A stretch of DNA of 64,000 nucleotides from Pistricoccus aurantiacus (GTDB lineage: Bacteria; Pseudomonadota; Gammaproteobacteria; Pseudomonadales; Halomonadaceae): the NCBI RefSeq assembly GCF_007954585.1, contig NZ_CP042382.1:930001-994000 (forward strand), written 5' to 3'. The notes beneath the pieces are model-generated. The model ran no database searches. It saw only the letters and a program-made list of their open reading frames with translations, and was not told the DNA's origin. This document shows, piece after piece, positions 45,668 to 55,574 of this stretch. Position numbers and translations under genes: made by a program. The number at the start of each line of letters is the position of its first letter. The stretch's first letter is position 1.

Positions 45668-48199
45668 TCAATCCGCATAGGGGGTGAGCCTGTCGTCCCA
45701 GCCGCAGGCCCGGCGTACCAGGGCGACGATCTGCGTCAGCTCCCGTTCCGGGCGCGTGACGTTGACTTCATCCAGCGCGGCGTAGGCGTCCCAGACCTTG
45801 ACCGGGGCCAGGGTGGGTTTTTCCTGCTTGAGCCGTTCCAGTAGTTCGGTGATCGTCCGCTGGGTGATCTCCGCCCGGCGCTGGGGCTGGGCGTAGTAGA
45901 TGGTCAGGGCGGTGATCTCGTCGCGGTGGCTTGCCAGCCACTGTTCGAACTCCTGGCGCAGGTGCGCGCGCTGGGCGTCGAGATCGGTGTCCCAGCCGCT
46001 GTAGGTGACACTATCGAGATTGGTGGCGTCCAGGGTCTGCTCCTGGCGCTCGCGAATGTCCTCGAGCAGGGTGGTCAGCTTGCCGGTGATGGGGGCGCAG
46101 GCGGCCTGGGCACGCTGGTTGCGTACCTGCTCCCGCTGCACGCTGGTGATCGTCTCATTTGGCCCCAGTTCAAACTGCTTTCTAGCCTCGCTATCGATGG
46201 CATCCGGGTCGTCCACGGCGAGCAGGCCGCCGGCCAGGTCGTTGAGGCTGGCGCCGCCGGTCAACTCCTTGACCTGGCGCTGCTGCTCGACGTTCAGCCG
46301 CTTGGCGAAACGCGCGAAGCGCCCGGCCAGAGAGCTTAAAGTCGGTTCGTCGCGAACCCCCATTACCACGCCGGTCATCAGGTCCTTCTGGGAAAGGCTG
46401 GGCTTTTTCTCCAGGCTGCCGGTGTCCTTCTTTTCGGAGTCCTTGACGCCGATGGCATCCACCAGAATGAATTCCCGCTTGGGGCCCCGGGCGGCGTTGC
46501 TGACCACCGCCAGGCCGTCCGCGTCGAGGCTGCGAGTGCCGCGGCCGACCATCTGCATGTAGTAGTTGCGGCTTTTCACGTCGCGCATGAACAGCAGGCA
46601 TTCCAGGGGCTTGACGTCGGTGCCGGTGGCGATCATGTCCACGGTCACGGCGATGCGCGGATGGTAGTCGTTGCGGAAGCTGGCCAGCACGCTCTTGGGG
46701 TCTTCCTCGGTACGGTAGGTGACCTTCTTGCAGAAGTCGTTGCCCTCGGCGAACTCCTCGCGAACGACGCGGATGATGTCGTCCGCATGGCTGTCGGTCT
46801 TGGCGAAGATCAGGGTCTTGGGTACCTGGAAGGTGTTTGTCTCCGTATAGCGCTCTGGGAACATCCGCGGCAGGCCGTCGCGAAAGGCGCGGATGACCTG
46901 GCGAATCTGGGACTCGTTGACCACGGAGCGATCGAGCTGGGTGCCCTGGTAAGTGACTTCCTCGTCGAGCTGTTCCCAGCGTTTCTTGCGACTCAGGCGC
47001 TCGCGCTTTTCCACCAGCTCCCGGGCTTCCAACTGGCCACCGCCTTGGGTGATCTCGGTAGCGATGCGCCAGACGCGGTGATCGACGTTGACGCCATCCG
47101 CCACGGATTGCTCCAGGGTGTATTCGCTGACCACGTTCTGCTGGAAGAAGCCGTAGGTACGCTTGTCCGGGGTGGCGGTCAGGCCGATCAGGAAGCTGTC
47201 GAAGTATTCCAGCACCTGACGCCACAGGTTGTAGATGGAGCGGTGGCATTCGTCGATGACCATGAACTCGAAGAATTCCGGCGAAATGCGCGGATTGTAG
47301 ACTACCGGCAGCGGCGGCTTGCGCAGCGTGACAAGGTCGTCCGGCACGGTTTCTTCCGCGGTCTCGTCCAGCGGCTCGCCCTTGAGGATCGAGTACAGAC
47401 GCTGAATGGTGCAGATGACGACCTGGGCATCCTTGGGGATATGGCTGCTGGTCAAGCGGCAGACGGTGTAGAGCTCGGTGAACTTGCGGTTGTCGTCCTG
47501 GGGAATGTACTGGTAGAACTCGCCTTCCGCCTGCTCGCCAAGGTTCCTGGTATCCACCAGAAACAGCACTCGCTTGGCATCGGCGAACTTCAGCAGCCGA
47601 TAGATCGAGGTGATGGCGGTAAACGTCTTGCCGGCGCCGGTGGCCATCTGGATCAGGGCGCGAGGGCGGTTTTCCGCCAACGACGCTTCCAAGTTGCCGA
47701 TGGCGCGAAACTGACACTCTCGCAGGCCATGCGCTTGCAGCTCGGGAAAGTGGGTCAGGCGAGTACGCAGGGTATCCGGCTCGGCAAGACGCTGGGCCAA
47801 GGTTTCGGGTCGGGGAAACTGGAAGATCTCCCGGGCGCGGGGCTTGGGGTCGCGGCTGTCCGTGTAGCGGGTGATTGCGCCGGTCGCTTCGTGAATGAAG
47901 CGCAGCGGCACCTGGCCGAGATGCTTGAGATTGGCAGTGGCATAGCGCGTCGACTGCAGTTCCACCGTGTTCAGGCGATGACCTTCCTCGTCGCGCTTCG
48001 CTTCTATGACACCGGCAGCCTGACCGTCCACTACTAACAGGTAGTCCATGGGGCCGCTGTCGGTGGGGTATTCGCGTATCGCTACGCCGGACCCGGCACT
48101 AAGGTCGAGCTCGCTCATGGATTGAACGAGCCAGCCTGCTTGCTTAAGTTGAGCGTCGATGCGCTCACGGGCTTGCTGTTCCGGGGTCAGGGGACTCAT
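45668..48199 (-). pseudogene. hsdR: Type I restriction endonuclease subunit HsdR, truncated by the insertion
   Basis: 843 residues remain. N-terminal nuclease-type domain (about residues 30-120, PMDYLLVVDG...GVIEAKRDEEG), then SF2 helicase/translocase motifs: MATGAGKTFTAI (Walker A), VIDECHRSIYN (DECH box), SLIGLTATPDKR-like region, and VGRGTRSLDADG. The frame ends at YAD because the TGA comes from the first bases of the IS3-family end. The C-terminal 83 residues are on the other side of the element. Loss of that end probably abolishes restriction because HsdR cannot dock, but ATPase motifs are intact. Confidence 0.92.
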
Positions 48200-48245
48200 G
48201 CGGGCATCTCATCTTTCCACGACTGCTATAGACTGGCTTACTAAT

Positions 48246-48263
48246 TTAAGCTTATCAGCTTAA
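48246..48263. promoter_or_regulatory. Palindrome upstream of the restriction operon
   Basis: TTAAGCTTATCAGCTTAA: a 6-bp inverted repeat around 6 bases, about 50 bp before hsdR, in an AT-rich gap. It could be an operator for the AlbA-type protein or another regulator. No clear -35/-10 pair was found. Confidence 0.35.
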
Positions 48264-48295
48264 CTAATGGAATTATCGAGAGATGCCGTCTCTTC

Positions 48296-49252
48296 TTAAG
48301 CCTCGATTTCCCGATGCCTCGGATCCCGACCAATAGGGTGGGGCTCGCCGCGCTTCCTGGCCAGTTCGATCTGTTTCTGGCGTTCCCGGGCGCCTTCCCG
48401 GGTCTTTTCGGGCAGTGAGCTCCAGCAGTGGGGGCAGCTGACGCCGGGCACGTAATGCTCGGACTGCTGATCCTCCGGGGAGATCGGTATGCGACAGGCG
48501 TGGCACTGCTCGAACTCTCCTTCGCTCAGGTCGTGACGTACCGTCACCCGGTTGTCGAAGACGAAGCACTGGCCGCGCCACAGGGACTGCTCTTCCGGCA
48601 CCCGCTCCAGATAATTGAGCACGCCGCCCTTGAGGTGATAGACCTCCTCGAAGCCTTCTCTCAGCATGAAGCTCGAGGCCTTCTCGCAGCGAATGCCGCC
48701 GGTGCAGAACATCGCCACCTTCCTGTGCCTGGCCGGGTCGTAGTGCGCCTGCACATGCTCGGGAAATTCGCGGAAGGAGGTGGTCCTGGGGTCGATGGCG
48801 CCTTCGAAGGAGCCGATGGCCACCTCGTAGGCGTTGCGGGTGTCGATCACCAGCACCTCCGGGTCCGCGATCAGGGCATTCCAGTCCTCCGGCTCCACGT
48901 AGGTGCCGACCTGCTCATTGGGATCGACCCCCTCGATGCCCAGGGTGACAATTTCCTTCTTGAGCTTGACCTTGGTGCGATAGAAGGGGTGTTCGTCGCA
49001 ACAGGATTCCTTGTGATCAAGATCCCGAAGGCGCGGGTCGGCTCTCAGCCAGTCCAGCAGGGCATCGATACCTTGGCGAGTGCCGGAAACCGTGCCGTTG
49101 ATGCCCTCCCGGGCCAGCAGCAGGGTGCCTTTGACGTCGTGTTCGAGCATCTGCTGGCGCAGCGGCTCGCGCAGAGCCTCGAAGTCGTCGAGGGCGGCGA
49201 ACTTGTACAACGCCGCGACGACGATCTCGGAAGAATCGTTGGTATGAGTCAT
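48296..49252 (-). CDS. trhO: tRNA uridine-34 hydroxylase TrhO (rhodanese family)
   Basis: 318 residues. N-terminal acylphosphatase-like part ([20 protein letters not shown]), then a rhodanese domain with active Cys in [13 protein letters not shown], then a C-terminal zinc-type domain ([13 protein letters not shown]). TrhO makes 5-hydroxyuridine at position 34 of certain tRNAs, an O2-dependent route in E. coli. CAGGAGAAAGAC precedes the ATG. Upstream readings that extend further are shadows of serA. Confidence 0.94.
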   Translation of the reverse strand: MTHTNDSSEIVVAALYKFAALDDFEALREPLRQQMLEHDVKGTLLLAREGINGTVSGTRQGIDALLDWLRADPRLRDLDHKESCCDEHPFYRTKVKLKKEIVTLGIEGVDPNEQVGTYVEPEDWNALIADPEVLVIDTRNAYEVAIGSFEGAIDPRTTSFREFPEHVQAHYDPARHRKVAMFCTGGIRCEKASSFMLREGFEEVYHLKGGVLNYLERVPEEQSLWRGQCFVFDNRVTVRHDLSEGEFEQCHACRIPISPEDQQSEHYVPGVSCPHCWSSLPEKTREGARERQKQIELARKRGEPHPIGRDPRHREIEA

Positions 49253-49323
49253 GTCTTTCTCCTGGTAGTCATCCTCGCAAAGGATGGACCGGGCGAATAA
49301 AGAGTGATTGTCAGAACCGGCTC

Positions 49324-50574
49324 TCAATCCTGAAAGCTGGTCTCGGAATACAGCACCCGCAGGCGCAGGGTGTGTTCCACCTGCCTCAATGCCTCCAGCG
49401 CCTGGGGGCCGTAGGCCTTGTCCACGTCGACCACCACGTAACCCACCTTCTCGTTGGTCTGCAGGTACTGGCCGGAAATGTTGATGTCGTTTTCCGAGAG
49501 CACCCGGTTGATCTCGGAGAGCACCCCGGGCACGTTGTCGTGGATATGCAGCAGGCGGTGCTTGTCCGGATGCGCGGGCAGCGCGACTTCCGGGAAGTTG
49601 ACCGAGGTGATGGTGGTGCCGTTGTCGGAATAGGTGATCAGCTTTTCGGCGACCTCGACGCCGATGTTTTCCTGAGCCTCCAGGGTCGAGCCACCGATGT
49701 GCGGGGTCAGGATGACGTTGTGCAGACCGCGCAGGGGACTGGTGAATTCCTCGTCGGCGCCCTTGGGCTCCACCGGAAAGACGTCGATGGCGGCGCCCAG
49801 CAGCTTGCCTTCCCTGAGCCCCTCCGCCAGATCGTCGATCACCACCACGCTGCCCCGGGAGGCGTTGATCAGGATGCCATCGTCCTTCATCAGCGCGATC
49901 TGCTCCTTGCCGATCAGCCAGCGGGTGGAGGGCAGATCCGGCACATGCAACGTGACGATATCCGCCCGAGCCAGCAGCTCCTCCATACTGCCCACCTGGC
50001 TGGCGTTGCCCATGCCGAGCTTGGTGACCACGTCGTAGTAGATCACGTTGAAGCCTAGGGATTCCGCCAGTACGGAGAGCTGGGCGCCAATGTTGCCGTA
50101 GCCGATGATGCCCAGGGTCTTGCCCCGCGCTTCGTGAGAGTTCTTGGCGGTCTTCAGCCATTCGCCCTGATGCGCTCGGGCGCTTTTCTCCGGGATGCCT
50201 CGCAGCAGCATGATCGCCTCCGCCAGCACAAGTTCCGCGACGGAGCGGGTGTTGGAATAAGGCGCGTTGAATACCGGTATGCCTCGGCTCAGGGCGGCCT
50301 CCAGATCCACCTGGTTGGTGCCGATGCAGAAACAGCCCACCGCGCTCAACTTTTCCGCCGCGGCAAAGACCCGCTCGGTGAGCTGAGTGCGGGAGCGCAG
50401 CCCGACGAAGTGCACGTCGCGAATCCTCTCGATCAGCGATTCCTCGTCCAGCGATGTGGCCAGATGTTCGATATTGGTGTAGCCCGCGTTGAGAAAACTG
50501 TCGACGGCGCTTTGATGAACGCCTTCCAGCAGCAGGATCTTGATTTTGCTCTTTTCCAGAGACTTTTTAGCCAT
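49324..50574 (-). CDS. serA: D-3-phosphoglycerate dehydrogenase
   Basis: 416 residues, first step of serine synthesis. NAD loop [20 protein letters not shown], catalytic His in [17 protein letters not shown]-terminal ACT domain ([20 protein letters not shown]) that binds serine for feedback control. Length and order match E. coli SerA (410). Start [10 protein letters not shown] by alignment; its ribosome site is weak. Confidence 0.96.
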   Translation of the reverse strand: MAKKSLEKSKIKILLLEGVHQSAVDSFLNAGYTNIEHLATSLDEESLIERIRDVHFVGLRSRTQLTERVFAAAEKLSAVGCFCIGTNQVDLEAALSRGIPVFNAPYSNTRSVAELVLAEAIMLLRGIPEKSARAHQGEWLKTAKNSHEARGKTLGIIGYGNIGAQLSVLAESLGFNVIYYDVVTKLGMGNASQVGSMEELLARADIVTLHVPDLPSTRWLIGKEQIALMKDDGILINASRGSVVVIDDLAEGLREGKLLGAAIDVFPVEPKGADEEFTSPLRGLHNVILTPHIGGSTLEAQENIGVEVAEKLITYSDNGTTITSVNFPEVALPAHPDKHRLLHIHDNVPGVLSEINRVLSENDINISGQYLQTNEKVGYVVVDVDKAYGPQALEALRQVEHTLRLRVLYSETSFQD

Positions 50575-50831
50575 TACCGGTTCAACCCTTGTTGAGCAGT
50601 GTCTATTAAGCAGTGTTATCGGAGGCGTCGCGGTTTTCATTTATTGTTGGCGCGGCGATGCAGCGGCCAGTTGGGGTACCGAAAGGCCCCGCCGAGCGCG
50701 GCGAAAGGATGACTATGCTAGCACAACGATCGAGCGCATCGACGTGAGTCAAGATGAAAATGCTGCGCTGCAAAGATGAAACCGATGCAAGCGAGGTTGA
50801 CAGGGGCAGACGTCGCCCGGGACGGTACGTG

Positions 50832-50837
50832 TATAAT
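50832..50837 (+). promoter_or_regulatory. -10 hexamer TATAAT ahead of xseB-ispA-dxs
   Basis: A perfect TATAAT lies 22 bp before the xseB ATG. No -35 at standard spacing; TTGACA sits 29 bp upstream of the hexamer, too far. The transcript would have a very short leader. Confidence 0.45.
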
Positions 50838-50859
50838 GTGCCTTCTCGATAGTTTCCCG

Positions 50860-51201
50860 ATGAGCGAGAAGCCCATGGTCGAAAAGGATAGTGGCGACAA
50901 GGACGCGGCGGCTGCGGTCGATACAAGAACCCCGCGAGGCGCTGGTGGTGAAGGCGGCGTCGAGGATACGCCGGAGGATTTCGCCGCGACCCTGCGCCGG
51001 CTTGAAACTCTGGTAGAGCGGCTGGAGTCCGGCGAGCTGTCCCTGGAAGCGTCCCTTGACGCCTTCGAGCAGGGCGTTCGTCTGACCCGGGACGCCCAGC
51101 GTCGCCTGGACGAAGCGGAGCTTCAGGTGCGTACCTTGACGGAGCGCGCGGACGGTCAATTGATGGACAAGCCGTTTTCCTACGAGGAGCCAGGCCGATG
51201 A
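50860..51201 (+). CDS. xseB: Exodeoxyribonuclease VII small subunit
   Basis: 113 residues from this ATG. The C-terminal half is the family helix pair: [37 protein letters not shown]. An N-terminal acidic, Ala/Gly-rich tail of about 40 residues is longer than in E. coli (80 residues in all); an in-frame ATG five codons on is an alternative start. Works with XseA (not here) in ssDNA trimming. ATGA overlap with ispA. Confidence 0.92.
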   Translation: MSEKPMVEKDSGDKDAAAAVDTRTPRGAGGEGGVEDTPEDFAATLRRLETLVERLESGELSLEASLDAFEQGVRLTRDAQRRLDEAELQVRTLTERADGQLMDKPFSYEEPGR

Positions 51202-52094
51202 GCGTGGAGACTCGAGCGTTGCCGTTGATCGAGCAACTGGAGCGCGATCGTCAGCGGGTCAATCGGTGGCTCGAAGCGTTGTTCACGCATCGCCGGCCCC
51301 CGGCGCCGCGTCTCGAGCAGGCCATGCAGTACGGGGTGCTGGGGGGAGGAAAACGTCTGCGTCCAGTGCTGGTCTATGCCGCCGGGCGCGTGCTTGGCGC
51401 CAACGATGACGAGCTTGATGCGCCGGCGGCGGCGGTGGAGCTGATTCACGCCTACTCCCTGGTGCACGATGATCTTCCCGCCATGGATGACGACGACCTG
51501 CGTCGCGGCCTGCCGACGGTGCACAAGGCCTTCGACGAAGCCAGCGGCATTCTCGCCGGCGACGCTTTGCAAACCTTGGCCTTCGAGGCGCTGGCACGCC
51601 TCAAGCACCCGCGACTGGCGGCGATGATGACGACGCTGGCTTCCGCGGCGGGCCGCGACGGCATGGCGGCGGGCCAGGCGCTGGATCTAGAAGCGGTGGG
51701 CAGGAGCCTCGACGCGGACGCCCTGGCGGCCATGCACCGCTACAAGACCGGAGCGCTGATTCGCGCGGCGGTGCGCTTAGGCGCTCTGGTGGCGGTGGAG
51801 GTACAGGATCCTCGCCTGGCCGCCCTGGACGACTATGCCGCGGCGATCGGCCTGGCGTTTCAGATCCAGGACGATATCCTCGACGTGATCGGCGACACCC
51901 AGGTGCTGGGCAAGATATCCGGAGCCGACGCGGCCCGAGACAAGCCGACCTATCCGGCGCTGCTGGGGCTGGAGGCCGCCCGGACCAAGGCCGACGGGCT
52001 GCTGCAGGACGCCCTGGCCGCCCTTGTTCCCCTTGGCGAATCCGCCGCTCCCTTGACTAATCTGGCGCGTTACATGATCGAGCGTGACCACTGA
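51198..52094 (+). CDS. ispA: Farnesyl diphosphate synthase
   Basis: 298 residues. Adds two isopentenyl units to dimethylallyl diphosphate. Aspartate-rich motifs: first [16 protein letters not shown], second [28 protein letters not shown] is also present. Between xseB and dxs as in many gammaproteobacteria. Confidence 0.96.
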   Translation: MSVETRALPLIEQLERDRQRVNRWLEALFTHRRPPAPRLEQAMQYGVLGGGKRLRPVLVYAAGRVLGANDDELDAPAAAVELIHAYSLVHDDLPAMDDDDLRRGLPTVHKAFDEASGILAGDALQTLAFEALARLKHPRLAAMMTTLASAAGRDGMAAGQALDLEAVGRSLDADALAAMHRYKTGALIRAAVRLGALVAVEVQDPRLAALDDYAAAIGLAFQIQDDILDVIGDTQVLGKISGADAARDKPTYPALLGLEAARTKADGLLQDALAALVPLGESAAPLTNLARYMIERDH

Positions 52095-52110
52095 TACCGC
52101 AGAGGCCCCT

Positions 52111-54114
52111 ATGAAAATGTTCGACGCCATTCCCGTCGAGCGCCCGACGACGCCGCTGCTCGACACCCTGGAGACGCCGGCGGCGATACGACGCATGAAC
52201 CACGCCCAGCTCACGCAGCTGGCGGACGAGCTGCGCGCCTATCTGCTGTACAGCGTGGGCGTCAGCGGTGGACATTTCGGCGCCGGCCTGGGGGTCGTGG
52301 AGCTGACCGTTGCCTTGCATCACGCCCTGCACACGCCGGAAGATCGGCTGGTATGGGACGTGGGCCACCAGGCCTATCCTCACAAGATTCTGACCGGACG
52401 CCGGGAGAACATGCCGAGCATCCGCCAGTACGGCGGTCTTGCTGCCTTTCCGCGTCGACTGGAATCCGAGTACGATACCTTCGGCGTGGGCCATTCCAGT
52501 ACCTCCATCTCCGCCGCCCTGGGCATGGCGCTGGCGGCGAAAAGTCGCGGCGAGAAACGCCGTGTCTGCGCGGTGATCGGCGACGGCGCCCTGACCGCGG
52601 GCATCGCCTTCGAGGCCCTGGCGCATGCGGGGCACGTTGATGCCAACCTGCTGGTGGTGCTCAACGACAACGAGATGTCGATTTCGGAAAACGTCGGCGG
52701 CATGGCCAGCTACCTGGCGCGCATTCTCACCAGCCGGCCCTACATCCAGATGCGCCAGGGCGGCAAGCGAGTGCTCTCTCATCTGCCCGGCGCCTTGGAA
52801 CTGGCTAGGCGTACTGAAGAGCACGTCAAGGGCATGGTCAGCCCGGCCAATCTGTTCGAGGAACTGGGATTCAACTATATCGGCCCTATCGACGGTCATG
52901 ATCTGTCTGCGCTGGTGCATACTCTGGGGAACATGCGCGATCTGGACGGCCCGCAGTTCCTGCATGTCAGAACCCGTAAGGGGCGTGGCTTTCAGCCCGC
53001 GGAAGTCGATCCCATCGGCTACCACGCCATCACCAAGCTGGAGAAGGCGCCCAACACGCCCAAGCCGTCTTCCAAGCTCGCCATCGAGCAACCCAAACCC
53101 AGAAGCGAGAATTTATTGTGCCCGAAGCCGCGCAACGATGAATTATTGCGCCCGAAGCCGCGCAACGATGAATTATTGCGCCCGAAGCCGCGCAAATATT
53201 GCAACGTCTTCGGCGATTGGCTGTGCGATATGGCGGCGGCGGACGAGCGCCTGATGGGGATCACCCCGGCGATGCGCGAAGGCTCGGATCTGATTCGTTT
53301 CTCCCAGGAGTATCCACAGCGCTATTTCGACGTGGCCATCGCCGAGCAGCACGCGGTGACCCTGGCCGCCGGCATGGCCTGCGAAAACCTGAAACCGGTG
53401 GTGGCGATCTATTCGACCTTCCTGCAGCGCGGCTACGATCAGCTGATTCACGACGTGGCGGTGCAGCATCTGGATGTGACTTTCGCCATCGATCGCGCCG
53501 GGTTGGTCGGTGAAGACGGCCCCACTCATCACGGCGCTCTGGATCTTACCTATCTGCGCTGCGTGCCGGGCATGGTGGTGCTGGCACCGGCGGACGAGGC
53601 GGAGTGCCGCGCCATGCTCAGCGCCGCCTATCATCATCCGGGTCCGGCAGCGGTGCGCTACCCGCGGGGCACCGGACCCGGTAGCGACATCCCCTTGCAT
53701 CTCGAAGCGCTGCCCATCGGCAAGGCGCAGTTGAAGCGCGAAGGCAGGCGAATCGCCCTGCTGGCCTTCGGCAGCATGAATACTCCGGCGGAAGAAGTGG
53801 CGGAGCGCCTGGATGCGACGCATCTCAACATGCGCTCGATCAAGCCGCTGGATCGCGACGCGGTGCTCGCGGCGGCGCGAGATCATGAGCTGGTGGTCAC
53901 CCTGGAAGAAAACGTCATCGCCGGGGGCGCGGGCAGTGCAGTCAATGAGCTGCTGATGGGTGAAGGTGTGCTGGCTCAGGTGCTCAACCTGGGGCTGCCG
54001 GATAGCTTCATCGAGCACGGCACCCCCGAAGAACTGCTCGCGGAATGCGGGCTTGACGCGAAGGGTATCGAGGTCGCGATTCGTCAGCGTCTCGAGGCGC
54101 AGCAAGCCTCGTGA
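52111..54114 (+). CDS. dxs: 1-deoxy-D-xylulose-5-phosphate synthase
   Basis: 667 residues versus about 620 in E. coli. ThDP enzyme that makes DXP from pyruvate and glyceraldehyde phosphate, first step of the MEP isoprenoid route. Seen: [50 protein letters not shown] (ThDP motif), [18 protein letters not shown] (catalytic Glu), and [15 protein letters not shown]. The extra length is mostly a repeat-coded linker ([10 protein letters not shown] twice plus partial copies, near residues 330-362) between the first and second domains. ATG after AGAGG. Confidence 0.95.
   Translation: MKMFDAIPVERPTTPLLDTLETPAAIRRMNHAQLTQLADELRAYLLYSVGVSGGHFGAGLGVVELTVALHHALHTPEDRLVWDVGHQAYPHKILTGRRENMPSIRQYGGLAAFPRRLESEYDTFGVGHSSTSISAALGMALAAKSRGEKRRVCAVIGDGALTAGIAFEALAHAGHVDANLLVVLNDNEMSISENVGGMASYLARILTSRPYIQMRQGGKRVLSHLPGALELARRTEEHVKGMVSPANLFEELGFNYIGPIDGHDLSALVHTLGNMRDLDGPQFLHVRTRKGRGFQPAEVDPIGYHAITKLEKAPNTPKPSSKLAIEQPKPRSENLLCPKPRNDELLRPKPRNDELLRPKPRKYCNVFGDWLCDMAAADERLMGITPAMREGSDLIRFSQEYPQRYFDVAIAEQHAVTLAAGMACENLKPVVAIYSTFLQRGYDQLIHDVAVQHLDVTFAIDRAGLVGEDGPTHHGALDLTYLRCVPGMVVLAPADEAECRAMLSAAYHHPGPAAVRYPRGTGPGSDIPLHLEALPIGKAQLKREGRRIALLAFGSMNTPAEEVAERLDATHLNMRSIKPLDRDAVLAAARDHELVVTLEENVIAGGAGSAVNELLMGEGVLAQVLNLGLPDSFIEHGTPEELLAECGLDAKGIEVAIRQRLEAQQAS
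53111..53195 (+). repeat. In-frame 30-bp tandem repeat inside dxs
   Basis: Two identical 30-bp units (53121-53150 and 53151-53180) that encode [10 protein letters not shown], flanked by a diverged piece before and a half unit after. Identity at the DNA level shows a recent duplication. It sits in a loop between domains, so the enzyme should tolerate it. Confidence 0.92.
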
Positions 54115-54148
54115 CTGCATTCAATATTGCCATGAAAACGAGAGGCTC

Positions 54149-54922
54149 ATGCTGATAGTTATTGTGATTGGCGGCGTGCTGGGATACCTGATCGGCGATT
54201 TCCTCGGAATGCTGATCGGTGCGGGGCTGGGCTACTGGCTCGTGCGTCGTCTGCGCCGCAGTATCTTGGGGAGGCTGGTGCAGACGCAACGGCAGTTTCT
54301 GGATTCCACTTTTGCGGTGATGGGCTGCCTGTGCAAGGCCGATGGCCAGGTCACTCGAGACGAGCTCGAGATGTCCATGCGACTGTGGGAGCGGCTGCGG
54401 TTGAACGCCCAGCAGCGCGAACGGGCCAAGGCGGCGTTCAATCGCGGCAAGGCGCCGGAATTCGATCTGGATGCGGAGCTTGCTACCCTGCGCCAGGTGG
54501 CCAGGGGGCAGCACGCGCTGCTGCAAATGTTTCTGCAGGTGCAGCTTTCGGCTATCACCGCGGATGGCAAGGTGCATCCGGCGGAGCAGGAGATGTTCCT
54601 GCGAGTCGCCAGGGGGCTGGGCTGTTCCGAGGCGGAAATCCAGCAGATCGAGGCCATGCTGCGGGGCGGCGGGGCGCAGGCTCCGGGAGCGACGTCCGGG
54701 CTATCTCTGGAAGACGCTTATCGCGTGCTGGGGGTCGATGAAGACGCCAGCGATACGGAGGTCAAGCGCGCCTATCGTCGTCTCATGAGCCAGAATCATC
54801 CGGACAAGCTGGCGGGGAAGGGGTTACCCGAGAGCATGCGCGAAATGGCAGAGGAGCGCACCCGTGAAATAGGCAATGCGTTTGAGTTGATCAAGAAGAC
54901 CCGCGAACAGCAGACTGCCTGA
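54149..54922 (+). CDS. djlA: Membrane-anchored J-domain co-chaperone DjlA
   Basis: 257 residues. N-terminal transmembrane segment with Gly-rich dimer motif (VLGYLIGDFLGMLIGAGLGY), a TerB-like helical middle part, and a C-terminal J domain with HPD in SQNHPDKLAGKG. Stimulates DnaK at the inner membrane. The start has AGAGG upstream. Lies 34 bp after dxs. Confidence 0.93.
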   Translation: MLIVIVIGGVLGYLIGDFLGMLIGAGLGYWLVRRLRRSILGRLVQTQRQFLDSTFAVMGCLCKADGQVTRDELEMSMRLWERLRLNAQQRERAKAAFNRGKAPEFDLDAELATLRQVARGQHALLQMFLQVQLSAITADGKVHPAEQEMFLRVARGLGCSEAEIQQIEAMLRGGGAQAPGATSGLSLEDAYRVLGVDEDASDTEVKRAYRRLMSQNHPDKLAGKGLPESMREMAEERTREIGNAFELIKKTREQQTA

Positions 54923-54929
54923 CGCCTTT

Positions 54930-55004
54930 GCCGGATACGGTATTTTCAAGGAACTGCTCGCAAAATGCGGTCCTGACGCCACGAGTATCGAAACAAAGGT
55001 TTGA
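54930..55004 (+). pseudogene. Decayed copy of the dxs 3' end
   Basis: GCCGGATA, then GAACTGCTCGCAAAATGCGG and CCTGACGCCACGAGTATCG, align with the last 20 or so codons of dxs (GAACTGCTCGCGGAATGCGG at 54031), keeping the frame: ELLAKCGPDATSIE versus [15 protein letters not shown] deletion of about 12 bases follows GCCGGATA. It stops at TGA. A relic of an old duplication of the dxs-djlA region. The rest of the 250-bp gap holds no gene. Confidence 0.72.
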
Positions 55005-55174
55005 TTGAGGCAGCGGGCATCAAGTATGAGAATCTTGCTGCATCGAGTGTTGATTGCTTTAAACAATCGCGGCGATTAATTATTTAATTAGCAAACTAAG
55101 TATTTGCCATGGTATCGTGTCTCCACTGTTTCGCAGCAAGAGTTTCGCAGCAAGACATGCACAAGGAGATACCC

Positions 55175-55489
55175 ATGAAAATCCTGACTATCAAGAAAAT
55201 CCCGATGTTTGCAGGCGCTCTAATGATGGCCGCGCTGCCGCTGGCTTCTCAGGCCGATAGCGTCGCGGTCAATAAACATCAGGACGTCAACAGCCAGCCC
55301 TTGATGAACACCGGCGCCAGCGTGAACTCTCAGCAGATCGACTGGAGCTTTCATGATCTTTCCGGTTATAGCGACGGCGTGGCGGAAGCGGCTCGGCGCA
55401 TGATCGTCAAGGAGAACCAGGTAACGAGCTTTGATGCAGCGGGCAAGTACGAATCCGCGACTCGGGTCGGTCACGGCCAGGACTGGTAA
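55175..55489 (+). CDS. Small exported protein of unknown function
   Basis: 104 residues. Clear signal peptide (MKILTIKKIPMFAGALMMAA, cleavage after ASQA near residue 25), mature part about 80 residues, hydrophilic and without cysteine. Contains QQIDWSFHDLSGYSDGVAE. AGGAGA lies upstream of the ATG. No family was recognised. It stands alone with a hairpin terminator after it. Confidence 0.75.
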   Translation: MKILTIKKIPMFAGALMMAALPLASQADSVAVNKHQDVNSQPLMNTGASVNSQQIDWSFHDLSGYSDGVAEAARRMIVKENQVTSFDAAGKYESATRVGHGQDW

Positions 55490-55529
55490 GGCGTCTGGAT
55501 TCCGTCGGCAGCGCGCCGGCGAAGTCACT

Positions 55530-55559
55530 CACAGGGCCCCGCTAACTGGCGGGGCCCTG
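55530..55559. terminator. Hairpin between the small exported protein and the GreB-like gene
   Basis: A perfect 12-bp stem ACAGGGCCCCGC / GCGGGGCCCTGT with a 6-nt loop between convergent genes. No T run follows on either strand, so its strength is uncertain. Confidence 0.7.
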
Positions 55560-55574
55560 TCGTATGCGGCGAAC

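Larger units (their letters stand above)
44402..45670 (-). mobile_element. IS3-family insertion sequence in hsdR
   Basis: 1269 bp. Ends TGAGGTGGACCCC and (reverse complement of the right end) TGAACTGGACCCC form the inverted repeats. Flanking bases are ATC on both sides (44399-44401 and 45671-45673), a 3-bp target duplication usual for IS3. Two transposase frames, orfA and orfB, are intact, so it may be active and recently inserted. Confidence 0.95.

Noticed and set aside
46661-48037. Plus-strand open frame of about 458 codons opposite hsdR
   Set aside because: Shadow of hsdR, no recognisable motif.
48296-50161. A 621-codon minus-strand frame ending in TrhO
   Set aside because: The first 300 codons are serA read in another frame; the TrhO ATG has a good ribosome site.
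50797-50802. TTGACA as -35 of the xseB promoter
   Set aside because: It lies 29 bp from the TATAAT, far from the usual 16-18 bp.
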